DNA of 64,000 nt from CAXXOZ01 sp963676435 (GCA_963676435.2 CAXXOZ010000018.1:124001-188000), one strand, 5' to 3'. Shown: positions 1 to 7,587, counted from the stretch's first letter. Notes: a model not told the origin generated them from the letters alone. Program-made: numbers and translations.

Positions 1-375
1 CAGAATGCCGCAACAGAACCTCCATTTAACAATAAATATTATAATAACTATAAAAAGGGTATATATGTAGATATTATTTCAGGAGAACCCCTTTTTCTTT
101 CTACGGACAAGTTTGAATCAGAATGTGGGTGGCCTAGTTTTTCAAAACCTATTAACCAAGATATGATTAGAGAAATTGATGATTATTCCCATGGTATGAT
201 AAGAACAGAGGTTAGAGGTAAAAATTCAGACTCTCATTTGGGACATGTTTTTAATGACGGTCCAATTGAAACAGGAGGATTAAGGTATTGTATTAATAGT
301 GCTTCTCTAAAATTTATTCCAGCAGAAGAAATGGAAAAAGAAGGATATAGTTATCTTTTGGAATATTTAGAATAG
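1..375 (+). CDS. msrB: Peptide methionine (R)-S-oxide reductase MsrB, 3' part
   Basis: The frame is open from base 1, so this is the C-terminal 124 residues of a gene that begins outside the window. MsrB reduces methionine-R-sulfoxide in damaged proteins, using thioredoxin. The visible part opens with the family's NAATEPPF segment, then GIYVDI and STDKF. The probable recycling Cys is in ECGWPSF (visible residue 42) and the catalytic Cys is in RYCINSASL (visible residue 97). HLGHVF is also present. The zinc CxxC pairs of some MsrB forms are not seen in this part. Whether it is a stand-alone MsrB or the second half of an MsrA-MsrB fusion cannot be told. An internal ATG at 163 is not the start, because conserved sequence lies upstream of it. 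A thioredoxin gene lies at 4791. Confidence 0.95.
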   Translation, partial: QNAATEPPFNNKYYNNYKKGIYVDIISGEPLFLSTDKFESECGWPSFSKPINQDMIREIDDYSHGMIRTEVRGKNSDSHLGHVFNDGPIETGGLRYCINSASLKFIPAEEMEKEGYSYLLEYLE

Positions 376-402
376 AAGTCTATATACACTAAAAACTAAA
401 AA

Positions 403-411
403 TGTTATAAT
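403..411 (+). promoter_or_regulatory. Extended -10 element before desulfoferrodoxin
   Basis: TGTTATAAT is a TG-n extended -10 about 30 bases before the desulfoferrodoxin ATG and just after the msrB stop. No good -35 box is present. This suggests desulfoferrodoxin has its own promoter. Confidence 0.5.
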
Positions 412-441
412 TTAAAAAACACTATTTAAGGAGGTATTTAA

Positions 442-816
442 ATGCATAAATTTTTTGTATGTAAACACTGTGGAAATCTTGTAGGAATGATTTTTAATTC
501 AGGAGTACCTATGGTTTGTTGTGGAGAAAACATGACAGAATTAGTACCAAATACCACTGACGCTGCTCAGGAAAAACATGTTCCCGTTGTAACGGTAGAA
601 GGAAACAAAGTAACTGTAGAAGTTGGATCAGTAGCTCATCCAATGGAAGAAGCACATTATATTCAGTGGATATATCTTCAGACTGAAAAAGGTGGACAAA
701 GAAAATCTTTAAACCCTGGCGACGGGCCAAAAGCAGTTTTTGAATTGATAGATGATAAAGCTGAAGCAGCACTTGCGTATTGCAACTTACACGGTTTGTG
801 GAAGGCAGATATTTAG
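442..816 (+). CDS. dfx: Desulfoferrodoxin (2Fe superoxide reductase)
   Basis: This 124-residue protein has the length and both metal sites of class II superoxide reductase, which reduces superoxide to peroxide in the cytoplasm of anaerobes without releasing oxygen. The N-terminal desulforedoxin-like centre has four Cys (C7, C10, C26, C27). The C-terminal catalytic centre shows the expected four His and one Cys: H46, H66, H72, H117 and C114 in the YCNLHGLW motif. GGAGG lies 7 bases before the ATG. It follows msrB, so the two form an oxidative-damage pair, and a terminator hairpin directly follows. All ligands are intact, so the assignment is firm. Confidence 0.96.
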   Translation: MHKFFVCKHCGNLVGMIFNSGVPMVCCGENMTELVPNTTDAAQEKHVPVVTVEGNKVTVEVGSVAHPMEEAHYIQWIYLQTEKGGQRKSLNPGDGPKAVFELIDDKAEAALAYCNLHGLWKADI

Positions 817-826
817 AGAAAAGATT

Positions 827-858
827 AAAGCTCTTTGGTAACTCCATTGAGCTTTTTT
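827..858 (+). terminator. Rho-independent terminator after desulfoferrodoxin
   Basis: A seven-base stem, AAAGCTC with GAGCTTT, has an inner TGG/CCA extension and is followed by a T run. It sits 11 bases after the stop codon. Confidence 0.8.
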
Positions 859-918
859 AATATAAAAGGAATTTTATATGAAATTATAAATTGGTATAAT
901 AAATAGAGGAGAACTAAA

Positions 919-1635
919 ATGAAATCAGGGAAGAAAGTTTTGGCTCTTGCATTACCCTGTGTTATGGCAATGACTTTATTATTAGTTTCATGTCAGAACG
1001 CAACAGGTGATCAGGAGACTAGTGGAACACAGGTTGCAACACAGGCTACAGCACAGGAAACTGAGACTGTATATCAGGATGCAAGTTCAGTAAATGAAAT
1101 AGGTTTGTACCTTAAGCACAGAGAAATAGGAAGCTATGAATTAATTGAAGAATATACAGGTCCATGGACAGCAGGAATTGACATTAAAGCATTTGAGGCT
1201 TTTGCAAGTAATGAGGCGAATATTTCAGGAGATACATATGGTAATCTTTGGAAAGCACGCTGGTTTGATAACGATGAGGCCCAAAATTCAAAAATTGGAT
1301 ACTGCCTTTCTTTTACTCTTTCAGATGGGAAAGAATATGTTCAGACAATGATAAGACCTTCAGATACTGTTGGCGAATTTAATGATTATATTGAAGTCTG
1401 GATATATGATGATATTTACAATCTTGGTGCATCATGGTATTCTCACCTTACAGAAGCAGACTTTAATGAAGAAAGCCTTTGTTCATCAATTAAACTAACT
1501 GCAGCAGAAAAAATAGGTGACGTAAATACTATAAAATTGAAAGCTTTTATTTATGACAGTAATAGTGATTTTGATTCTGAATCAGGAGAATATATCGGAA
1601 TAAACAGTTATGAAATTACTATAAATAGGGAATAA
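919..1635 (+). CDS. Putative lipoprotein of unknown function
   Basis: This 238-residue protein starts with a lysine-rich n-region, a hydrophobic stretch and a good lipobox (LVSC, Cys25). It is therefore predicted to be exported and lipid-anchored outside the membrane. A low-complexity Thr/Gln/Ala linker (about residues 27-55) precedes a folded part rich in Trp, Tyr and acidic residues (about 60-238). I see no catalytic motif and do not recognise the family. A TGGTATAAT extended -10 at 892-900 and the sequence GAGGAGAA before the ATG suggest a single-gene unit, and a bidirectional terminator follows. The N-terminus is secure from the RBS and signal sequence. The function is not known. Confidence 0.85.
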   Translation: MKSGKKVLALALPCVMAMTLLLVSCQNATGDQETSGTQVATQATAQETETVYQDASSVNEIGLYLKHREIGSYELIEEYTGPWTAGIDIKAFEAFASNEANISGDTYGNLWKARWFDNDEAQNSKIGYCLSFTLSDGKEYVQTMIRPSDTVGEFNDYIEVWIYDDIYNLGASWYSHLTEADFNEESLCSSIKLTAAEKIGDVNTIKLKAFIYDSNSDFDSESGEYIGINSYEITINRE

Positions 1636-1687
1636 TATCTTTAATTGATAGTTGAGTTCAAAGAACTTTCCTCGTATGTTAAATTAA

Positions 1688-1717
1688 AAAAAAGAATCCC
1701 AACTGGGATTCTTTTAA
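1688..1717. terminator. Bidirectional terminator between lipoprotein and csp
   Basis: An 11-base perfect stem (1690-1700 with 1705-1715) has a four-base loop. It has A runs on the left and T runs on the right, so it can end both the forward lipoprotein transcript and the reverse cold-shock transcript. Confidence 0.88.
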
Positions 1718-1731
1718 TTGGTTTGTTTTAA

Positions 1732-1935
1732 CTACTCTGCAGTAACGTTAACAGCCTGTAAACCTCTGTTACCCTGGATTGTGTCAAAAGATACTTTCTG
1801 TCCGTCTTCAAGGCTTTTAAAACCTTCTGAAGCGATTCCTGAGAAATGTACGAATACATCTTCTCCATCAGCATCGTTTGTGATGAAACCAAATCCTTTT
1901 TGTGAGTTAAACCATTTAACTGTACCTTTATTCAT
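1732..1935 (-). CDS. csp: Cold-shock protein, CspA family
   Basis: This is a 67-residue single OB-fold cold-shock protein with RNP1 (KGFGFI) and RNP2 (VFVHF). It binds single-stranded RNA and DNA and melts mRNA structure at low temperature. The length and the MNKGTVKWFN opening are typical. AGGAGGT lies at 1943-1949, seven bases before the ATG. A strong sigma-A promoter about 140 bases upstream gives a leader of about 130 bases holding a large palindrome. Long leaders like this are how many csp genes are controlled after transcription. It is transcribed alone, opposite to its neighbours. Confidence 0.96.
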   Translation of the reverse strand: MNKGTVKWFNSQKGFGFITNDADGEDVFVHFSGIASEGFKSLEDGQKVSFDTIQGNRGLQAVNVTAE

Positions 1936-1987
1936 GAAAGATACCTCCTAAAAATATTATTTTAATATTTTGTTCCGTAAATAAAAA

Positions 1988-2043
1988 TCACATATTTTTG
2001 TAAGCAATTATTATGATTAATAATGACTTACAAAAATATGTGA
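1988..2043 (-). promoter_or_regulatory. 56-base palindrome in the csp leader
   Basis: Two perfect 17-base arms (1988-2004 and 2027-2043) enclose a second 7-base stem (2007-2013 with 2018-2024). Only a 2x2 internal mismatch and a 4-base loop TGAT break the symmetry. It lies between the csp promoter and RBS, so the csp mRNA would carry it near its 5' end. No T run follows in the csp direction, so it is not a simple terminator. A cold-responsive RNA element or a small insertion remnant are both possible. Confidence 0.6.
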
Positions 2044-2073
2044 ATCAAAATAAACATCTAAAATACCTTTATC

Positions 2074-2102
2074 ATGATACAATAAAAAAAATTAAAAGTC
2101 AA
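2074..2102 (-). promoter_or_regulatory. csp promoter
   Basis: Read on the minus strand it is TTGACT, 17 bases, TATCAT. The predicted start is near 2067, which gives a csp leader of about 130 bases. The promoter ends 9 bases before the target duplication of the neighbouring insertion sequence, so it was left intact. Confidence 0.75.
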
Positions 2103-2110
2103 GGACTTTA

Positions 2111-2142
2111 CAAACAGAGGATAGCGTTAATTTACTTTCGGG
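2111..2142. repeat. Left target duplication and left inverted repeat of ISLre2-type element 1
   Basis: The 9-base direct repeat CAAACAGAG (2111-2119) is followed by the 22-base terminal inverted repeat (2120-2141). The inverted repeat matches the right end at 18 of 22 positions. Confidence 0.88.
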
Positions 2143-2226
2143 AATTAAAGGTTAGAGTTCACCTGTGATAATATTTTTTTAGATTTGCTTTCTTGATTAT
2201 AATATATTTTTTAATTTTCTACCATA

Positions 2227-2340
2227 TTTTTTTGCTTTGATATTTTATGTATGGATAATACAGAACTCAAGGATTTCCTTTGGCTTCGTCCTTGACTTCT
2301 GTATTATTTCCATACTATATTTTATTTTCAAGCAAAAAAA
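2227..2340. repeat. Long imperfect palindrome downstream of transposase 1
   Basis: The core arms 2250-2273 and 2289-2314 pair with few mismatches around a loop of about 15 bases. Weaker outer arms extend to T7 and A7 runs (2227-2233 and 2334-2340). It lies inside the insertion sequence just past the transposase stop. It may act as a bidirectional terminator shielding the transposase or as a structured RNA. Confidence 0.6.
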
Positions 2341-2348
2341 TGTTTTTT

Positions 2349-3824
2349 CTATGCTAAAAATGCCTGGTCTACCAATTGTCTTAACCAACGATGATCAAGT
2401 CTCTCTATTCCAGGAAGTTTTTTATTCATCTGTTCACTGTATTTCCAACCCGAATGTTTTTTCTTTAATTCTTTTATTAGTTTCTCTTTTTCTTTACGCC
2501 TTTCTTCCGATTTTTCTTTTTTCTTTTGGTAACGCAAAATATCTATAACTTTACCACCGTTAAAATAATATGCTCTAAATCCTGACATCTGATGACATCC
2601 CCATTCGCTCCATCCCATTGGACGACTACTCATTCTTGCACTTAGAACATGACTAACCTGTCCTTCAGCACAACATTTCCATATATTTCCAGATTCTTCA
2701 ACTCTTATTTTTATTCCTTCCCATTGATTAATAAAATATCTATATGCCTTTTTCACTTCATTATATTTATTTTCATCTACTGTAACATCAAGGATTTTTG
2801 AGTATATCTTATTTAGTCTTTTTTTATCTGCCGTATTTATACATTCCCATATATCACTTTTTACTTCTTCTGAACTATCTAAAAGATGCGTTACAGAGCT
2901 ATTTATATATTTCATCATGTGAAACTTATCTAGTACAAAACGACTTTTTGCTAGTATTTCTGTTCCTGCTTTTATCCATGATGCTCCATCTCCAGATATA
3001 TATATTCTTTCAAGAACTTCTGTATCATAGTTGTTTTCTATATAATCTCTAACTTGCTCCCATAGTCTAAAATTTTCTTTTTCACCTTTATATACTCCAC
3101 TAAAAGTCCTTTTACCTGTAAGTTTATATCTTGGATTTTTGGAAGCTTCACCTGATTCATTTATCACGTCCTCATAAACAACAATAACCTTTGATATAAT
3201 TGTATTTGTTTTATTTCTTTTCTTTTCAACATCACCTTTCTTTTTAAAAAACTGTGCTGAAACATGATCTTCATCTGCAACTATATGAAGATTTTTTAGC
3301 TTCTTTTTATCTTTTATTTTAGATTCAGAAATTGAAAGCGCTGTTTCATGTATTAATTCTTTTACCGTCTGTTTGCTTGCTGACTCTGTATTACTTGCAG
3401 CCTTTCCGCCTTTTGCATAACTTGACTGTACAGCTTCTTCAATTGCTTTTGCTGCTGCTCCAAGAGTTAGTCTTTGGTGACTTTCAATCCCAAGCATCAT
3501 ATCAAGTAGATAAATATATTTTCCAGTTTTTTTGTCTTCGTAACCTGTTCTTTTAAACCTTAACATTCCAGAAATATCAAGCATTTCTTTTGGTTCATTG
3601 CGACGTTCAATACGCCAATGTTTTTTTCTTGAGATACTCTCGCGAATAGCATCATCAAGTTTTTCATACATTTCGCTTATCCATCTACAGGCTAGGTTAT
3701 TAAGCCTTTTATTAACTTCTGCCGAAAGATCGCTAGCATCTTTTTCTCCTGTAAGAATATTTCCTAAAATTTTTTCAATGTCATTAATGTCATTTTTAAT
3801 AAAATGTAGTATACTTTGGTACAT
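2349..3824 (-). CDS. ISLre2-family transposase (UPF0236 type)
   Basis: This 491-residue protein has the ISLre2/UPF0236 layout: a helical N-terminus, a MLGIESHQR block near residue 110, a DEDHVSAQF segment, YISGDGASW, and FVLDKFHMMKYI, then a C-terminal SSRPMGWSEWG block. The acidic residues in DEDH and GDGA and the later LDKFH motif are candidates for the DDE-type catalytic site. It shares the same blocks with the transposase at 49325 (VMGLESH, YINGDGANW, LDKFHMQKYI, SSRPLGWS) but is clearly diverged from it. The ATG follows a GCAAAGGAAGG ribosome-binding site that is part of a hairpin. The reading frame is complete. Confidence 0.93.
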   Translation of the reverse strand: MYQSILHFIKNDINDIEKILGNILTGEKDASDLSAEVNKRLNNLACRWISEMYEKLDDAIRESISRKKHWRIERRNEPKEMLDISGMLRFKRTGYEDKKTGKYIYLLDMMLGIESHQRLTLGAAAKAIEEAVQSSYAKGGKAASNTESASKQTVKELIHETALSISESKIKDKKKLKNLHIVADEDHVSAQFFKKKGDVEKKRNKTNTIISKVIVVYEDVINESGEASKNPRYKLTGKRTFSGVYKGEKENFRLWEQVRDYIENNYDTEVLERIYISGDGASWIKAGTEILAKSRFVLDKFHMMKYINSSVTHLLDSSEEVKSDIWECINTADKKRLNKIYSKILDVTVDENKYNEVKKAYRYFINQWEGIKIRVEESGNIWKCCAEGQVSHVLSARMSSRPMGWSEWGCHQMSGFRAYYFNGGKVIDILRYQKKKEKSEERRKEKEKLIKELKKKHSGWKYSEQMNKKLPGIERLDHRWLRQLVDQAFLA

Positions 3825-3825
3825 A

Positions 3826-3894
3826 GAAAAAGCACCTTCCTTTGCTTAGATTTGTTTTTCGCAAAAATAATCTTACCACAAAGAGGTGCTTTCT
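3826..3894 (-). promoter_or_regulatory. RNA hairpin hiding the RBS of transposase 1
   Basis: On the minus strand, arms AAAGCACC (3885-3892) and CTTTG (3879-3883) pair with CAAAG (3840-3844) and GGTGCTTT (3829-3836). The right arm contains the transposase ribosome-binding site and ends two bases from the ATG. The same structure with base changes on both sides occurs before the transposase at 49325. It probably lowers translation from transcripts that enter from outside. Confidence 0.65.
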
Positions 3895-3908
3895 TCTTTA
3901 ATATTTTA

Positions 3909-3939
3909 CCGAATGTAAAGTTACGCTATTCAAACAGAG
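3909..3939. repeat. Right inverted repeat and target duplication of ISLre2-type element 1
   Basis: The right inverted repeat occupies 3909-3930. The second CAAACAGAG copy is at 3931-3939. Confidence 0.88.
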
Positions 3940-3984
3940 AAATATTTGTAAAAATATTAATATAGAAGCAAAAGGAGCATACTT

Positions 3985-4713
3985 ATGAAAAGAAAACGAT
4001 TAAAAACTCTAGGAATTATATTCATATTATTTATATTAGCAATAGTTTTAGTTTCATATGTGTACTTATCAAATTATTATCATAGTACGAACAGTTTTGA
4101 AGGTTATCAAAGTGAATCAGATATTTCAATAATAAGTGATGATAGCTTTATAGTTGTAGGAGATGTTGATGATGCAAAAGCAGGGGTTATTATATATCCT
4201 GGAGGTAAAGTAGAATATACGTCATATATTCCTTTGGCAAATCAAATTGCAGCACAAGGATATGTTTGTTTTATAGTGAAAATGCCTTTTAACTTAGCTG
4301 TTTTTGGAATAAATAAGGCAGATGATGTTATTGAAAAGAACTTACAAATAGATAAATGGTATATAGGGGGACATTCTCTAGGTGGTGCTATGGCTTCGGA
4401 GTATGCTATAGAAAATGTAGATAAAATTAAAGGCTTATTTTTATTAGGCGCATACCCATCTAGTGATTTAAGTAATACAGACTTGAAATTCCTATCAATT
4501 GTTGGTAGTGAAGATAAAGTACTGAACAAAGAAACATATGAAGAAAACAAAGCCTATGCTCCTGAATTATCAGAATATGTAGAAATCTATGGTGGAAATC
4601 ATGCTTACTATGGAGACTACGGAGAGCAGGCAGGAGATGGAAAAGCAAAGATAACTAGAGAAGAGCAGATATATTCAACTTCTCAAATAATACTTGATTG
4701 GTTGTCAGTGTGA
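3985..4713 (+). CDS. Membrane-anchored alpha/beta hydrolase
   Basis: This 242-residue protein has one N-terminal membrane segment (about residues 8-30), then an alpha/beta hydrolase domain of the short PF12695 (Abhydrolase_5) type, so the catalytic part probably faces outside. The nucleophile elbow is GHSLGG with Ser131. The likely acid is Asp177 in GSEDKVLN and the likely base His206 in GGNHAYYG. The conserved YPGGKVE segment forms the oxyanion region. The substrate is unknown and an esterase or lipase-like activity is expected. AAAGGAG precedes the ATG. The ISLre2-type element ends 46 bases upstream, so its promoter may have been displaced or lie in the short remaining stretch. Confidence 0.85.
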   Translation: MKRKRLKTLGIIFILFILAIVLVSYVYLSNYYHSTNSFEGYQSESDISIISDDSFIVVGDVDDAKAGVIIYPGGKVEYTSYIPLANQIAAQGYVCFIVKMPFNLAVFGINKADDVIEKNLQIDKWYIGGHSLGGAMASEYAIENVDKIKGLFLLGAYPSSDLSNTDLKFLSIVGSEDKVLNKETYEENKAYAPELSEYVEIYGGNHAYYGDYGEQAGDGKAKITREEQIYSTSQIILDWLSV

Positions 4714-4790
4714 CCAAATCACAGAATATAAAGGTAAAAAAATATAATATTATCTTATAAATAAATTTACAAGAAAAAGGAGATAATATT

Positions 4791-5099
4791 ATGGCAACTA
4801 AATTAGTTAATACAAGTAACTTTGAAGGTGAAGTTTTAAATTCTGATAAAATGGTTTTAGTAGATTTTTATGCAACATGGTGTGGCCCTTGTAAGATTTT
4901 AGCACCAGTATTAGAAGAAATATCAGAAGAAACAGATCAAGCAAAAGTATGTAAAGTTAATATCGATGATGATCCAGGTTTGGCAGAGATATATAATATA
5001 AGTTGTGTACCAACTCTATTGTATTTTAAAGATGGAAAGCCTGTTGATTCTTTGATAGGAGTAAATCCCAAAAATGTTATACAATCAAAAATAGCATAA
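4791..5099 (+). CDS. trxA: Thioredoxin
   Basis: This 102-residue thioredoxin has the active site WCGPC (Cys31 and Cys34) and the cis-proline in CVPTLL. It is a cytoplasmic disulfide reductase and a likely electron donor for MsrB. AAAGGAG lies before the ATG, and a TATAAT at 4743-4748 is a possible -10. No thioredoxin reductase gene is adjacent. A strong terminator follows, so the gene is probably transcribed alone. It faces a Crp/Fnr regulator tail to tail, a pairing that may reflect redox control but is not proved by the sequence. Confidence 0.96.
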   Translation: MATKLVNTSNFEGEVLNSDKMVLVDFYATWCGPCKILAPVLEEISEETDQAKVCKVNIDDDPGLAEIYNISCVPTLLYFKDGKPVDSLIGVNPKNVIQSKIA

Positions 5100-5109
5100 T
5101 TACAATGTA

Positions 5110-5141
5110 CGAGCAGATAACATAATTATCTGCTCGTTTTT
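5110..5141 (+). terminator. Terminator after thioredoxin
   Basis: An 11-base perfect stem (5110-5120 with 5126-5136) has a CATAA loop and five Ts. Confidence 0.9.
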
Positions 5142-5146
5142 AATTA

Positions 5147-5794
5147 CTAGATTATATCTCTTAATTTACTTTTATTTAAAAGTTTAACACCGCCTCTTGA
5201 AAGTTCTACATAACCTTCAGTTGAAAAATACTTTAACATTCTAGAAACCACTTCTCTTGCACTTCCCATGAGTTTTGCGATTTGTTCATGAGTCATTTTT
5301 ATTTCATCACTTTTATTTTTTAAGGATTCATCTATTAAAAATATTGCCAAACGTTTATCAAAACTCATAAATAGAATTTGTTGAATAGCCCACATCACAT
5401 CAGAAAATCTTTCTGTAGTCATTTTGTAAGCATAATTTTCAAGATAAATATTTTCATTAAACACTTTTGAAAAAGCCCCAGCATCAATTTGTAAAATTTC
5501 TGTTTCAGCAACAGAATCTATACTTATATCAAATGTTATTTGATTTAGTGCACATGAAGCAGATAAAACACAAACATCGCCTTCATATAGTCTGTATAAA
5601 GTTATTTCTCTTCCATCTTCTGAAAGCATGTATACCCTTATAGAACCAGTTTTTATAATTATTAAGCCAACACAGCCTTTTAAAAAATTATATATAGGAG
5701 TATCTTTTGGATATGTTTTAAGTGATGAGTGTTTTGTTATGTAATCTTTCTGAGTTTCAGTAAGTTTGTCCCAAAATGGTAATGATTTAAGCAT
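5147..5794 (-). CDS. Crp/Fnr-family transcriptional regulator
   Basis: This 215-residue regulator has an N-terminal cyclic-nucleotide-type effector domain (about residues 10-120), a dimerisation helix and a C-terminal winged helix (about 145-205) with the recognition segment GSAREVVSRML. It lacks a clear Fnr-type iron-sulfur Cys cluster. Two Cys in the CVLSASC segment could be redox-sensitive, but the signal is unknown. I chose the ATG at 5794, giving MLKSLPFWD, because AAAGGGGGG sits at the right distance. The longer frame to 5845 would run into insertion-sequence DNA. The DDE insertion at 5823 lies 29 bases upstream and changes the promoter. Confidence 0.92.
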   Translation of the reverse strand: MLKSLPFWDKLTETQKDYITKHSSLKTYPKDTPIYNFLKGCVGLIIIKTGSIRVYMLSEDGREITLYRLYEGDVCVLSASCALNQITFDISIDSVAETEILQIDAGAFSKVFNENIYLENYAYKMTTERFSDVMWAIQQILFMSFDKRLAIFLIDESLKNKSDEIKMTHEQIAKLMGSAREVVSRMLKYFSTEGYVELSRGGVKLLNKSKLRDII

Positions 5795-5812
5795 GAAACT
5801 ACCCCCCTTTTG

Positions 5813-5857
5813 ATATATTTTATAGGCGTTTGCAAAACGCCACAAGCCTTGATTTTA
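5813..5857. repeat. Left target duplication and inverted repeat of the DDE insertion sequence
   Basis: The 10-base direct repeat ATATATTTTA is at 5813-5822. The left inverted repeat of about 35 bases (5823-5857) starts TAGG and contains a small 7-base stem. It matches the right end in the blocks TAGG, TTGC, AAACG and CTTGATTT. Confidence 0.82.
5817..5845 (-). promoter_or_regulatory. Hybrid promoter for the Crp/Fnr gene made by insertion
   Basis: On the minus strand TTGTGG (5840-5845, inside the insertion sequence end) is 17 bases from TAAAAT (5817-5822, in the target duplication). The ancestral version at 7582-7610 reads TTGTAG, 17 bases, TAAAAT. The insertion thus replaced the -35 box at the same spacing. 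Confidence 0.62.
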
Positions 5858-5900
5858 CTGGCTTTTTTACTGTTAAAAATAGAATAACCCCTCACGGATA

Positions 5901-5909
5901 TGTTATAAT
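5901..5909 (+). promoter_or_regulatory. Extended -10 of the DDE transposase
   Basis: TGTTATAAT lies 47 bases before the transposase ATG. No good -35 box is visible. Confidence 0.5.
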
Positions 5910-5956
5910 TGAATTGTTGAGTAACAACCATAACACATACCAGAAAGGAGTTATCT

Positions 5957-7435
5957 ATGGCTATTATACCATGTAATCAGCTTTCATTGGCAGATGTTTT
6001 TTCTGATTGCCAAGACATTTATGAATCTGACAAACCCGAGTTCTTATCTCTACTTCAATCTAACATTGATCTTGATGAAATTATTCCCGATTCCTTCAGG
6101 AATCACTTCTATGCATCAACGGGAAGATCCCGCAAATACCATTTACATGCCTTTTTATGGGCACTTATCATTCAACGAATCTTTTCAATCCCTACTGATT
6201 CCTTGCTTCTTGTTTTTTTGAATTATTCAAGGCATCTTCGTGAATTCTGCGGTTTTGACAAAGTTCCAGACGCTTCTAAAATAACTCGTTTTAAACAAGA
6301 CTTTATTGATGATCTACAAGTTGTCTTTGAAAAGCTTGTTGATTTCACTGAACCTATATGTCAAAACATAGATTCTGCAAAAGCTTCGATGACCATTTTT
6401 GATACATCCGGCATTGAAGCTTGGGTTACTGAAAACAACCCTAAATATTCAAATAAAATCATTAAGCAATTAAAATCTTATGCTAAAGCTAAAAAAATTT
6501 CTGATTCCTATGATCCTTACAAAGTTGCTTATGGCTCTATGCCATCTCATGCTGCTTCAAATCCTGAAATCAAACAGCTTTATATAAATGGTCACTTTTG
6601 TTACGTCTATAAAATAGGAGTTGTAACAAACGGATTAGGCATTATTCGCCACATTGACTTTTATAATAAAGAATTCTTTAATAAACACCCAGAAATCATT
6701 GTCGAAAAAAAGTCAAAAGCTCCTGATGAAGATAAATCTGTCCACGATGCAAAACTGCTAATTCCATCACTTCAAGATTTCTTTTCGGCTCATCCATCAA
6801 TCACTCCTAAAAGCTTTTTGGGTGATTCAGCATTCGATTCAATGTTGCTATACCGTCAGTTATTATCTGATGATACTTTTGGGGCTGGTAAACACTTTGA
6901 TAAAGCTTTTATACCTTTAAATGCTCGTTCAAGCATCAATTCAATTGATTCCTATACCATTGATTCTAATGGTATTCCTTGTTGTCCAAATAACTCTAGT
7001 CTTCTTATGAAATATGGTGGTAAGTCTCGTCGTAAAAATGGACTTATTCGTTACAAGTTTGAATGTCCTAAAACTAAGTTCGTCAAGGATGAAACTGGTA
7101 AATATCATCGAAAATGTTTTTGTGAAGATCCCTGCACAAATTCAAAATGCGGTAGGATGATTCATATATACCCTGAGCAGAATCTTCGTGCATATCCTGG
7201 CACGATTCGTGGAACTGAAGAATGGGATTCAACATATAAAGTAAGAGCAATAGTTGAACGTTCCATTAATCACTGCAAAGACTGCTTTGGATTAGCGGGA
7301 CGAAAAACGCAGAACGAAAAAACTCTTCACGCCGACTTAATACTTTCAGGAATTACACAGCTTATCACTGTACTTCTCGCTGATAAGATTCATAAGCACA
7401 AATATATAAGAAGCCTAAAACCACTCATCGCATAG
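5957..7435 (+). CDS. DDE transposase with DUF772-type N-terminus
   Basis: This 492-residue protein has an N-terminal InsH/DUF772-like region (about residues 40-125, with DASKITRFK) and a DDE domain. The likely catalytic residues are Asp in TIFDTSG, Asp in FLGDSAFDS and Glu in IVERSINH. A Cys-rich insert (CPNN, FECPKTKF, CFCEDPC, SKCG; about residues 335-400) probably binds metal between the second Asp and the Glu. AAAGGAG is 6 bases before the ATG. The frame is full length and the element has good ends, so it may still move. Confidence 0.9.
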   Translation: MAIIPCNQLSLADVFSDCQDIYESDKPEFLSLLQSNIDLDEIIPDSFRNHFYASTGRSRKYHLHAFLWALIIQRIFSIPTDSLLLVFLNYSRHLREFCGFDKVPDASKITRFKQDFIDDLQVVFEKLVDFTEPICQNIDSAKASMTIFDTSGIEAWVTENNPKYSNKIIKQLKSYAKAKKISDSYDPYKVAYGSMPSHAASNPEIKQLYINGHFCYVYKIGVVTNGLGIIRHIDFYNKEFFNKHPEIIVEKKSKAPDEDKSVHDAKLLIPSLQDFFSAHPSITPKSFLGDSAFDSMLLYRQLLSDDTFGAGKHFDKAFIPLNARSSINSIDSYTIDSNGIPCCPNNSSLLMKYGGKSRRKNGLIRYKFECPKTKFVKDETGKYHRKCFCEDPCTNSKCGRMIHIYPEQNLRAYPGTIRGTEEWDSTYKVRAIVERSINHCKDCFGLAGRKTQNEKTLHADLILSGITQLITVLLADKIHKHKYIRSLKPLIA

Positions 7436-7540
7436 GACTTACCAACTTCATAAAATCTTGCAGATTTATTTAGTGCGCCTATTTTTTGTAAAAAACATCT
7501 TCATACTCGAATTTCTGCATTGCAGCAATTCTACTTTCCT

Positions 7541-7587
7541 TTAAATCAAGATTGCGAACTCGTTTCGCAATTACCTAATATATTTTA
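7541..7587. repeat. Right inverted repeat and target duplication of the DDE insertion sequence
   Basis: The right inverted repeat is at 7541-7577 and the second ATATATTTTA copy is at 7578-7587. Confidence 0.82.

Larger units (their letters stand above)
2120..3930 (-). mobile_element. Complete ISLre2-type insertion sequence 1
   Basis: The 1811-base element is bounded by 22-base imperfect inverted repeats and a 9-base target duplication CAAACAGAG (2111-2119 and 3931-3939). A 9-base duplication fits the ISLre2 family. It carries one intact transposase gene on the minus strand, so it may be active. Bases 2143-2348, between the left repeat and the transposase stop codon, hold no gene but a long imperfect palindrome. 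The right part holds a hairpin over the transposase RBS. Insertion was between csp and the alpha/beta hydrolase, 46 bases before the hydrolase ATG. A relative with the same end sequences lies at 49213-50890. Confidence 0.92.
5823..7577 (+). mobile_element. Complete DDE-type insertion sequence
   Basis: The 1755-base element has imperfect inverted repeats of about 35-37 bases and a 10-base target duplication ATATATTTTA (5813-5822 and 7578-7587). Each end can form a small 7-base stem. It carries one intact transposase gene in forward orientation with its own extended -10. Bases 7436-7577 hold no gene, only the right end. The coding part uses more C and T at codon ends than the neighbouring genes, which fits outside origin. 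I cannot assign the IS family from sequence alone; the protein is in the IS4/IS5/IS1182 range. Confidence 0.88.

Noticed and set aside
5795..5845. Longer N-terminus for the Crp/Fnr regulator
   Set aside because: The extra 17 residues would be translated from the RBS region, the target duplication and insertion-sequence DNA; the RBS points to ATG 5794.
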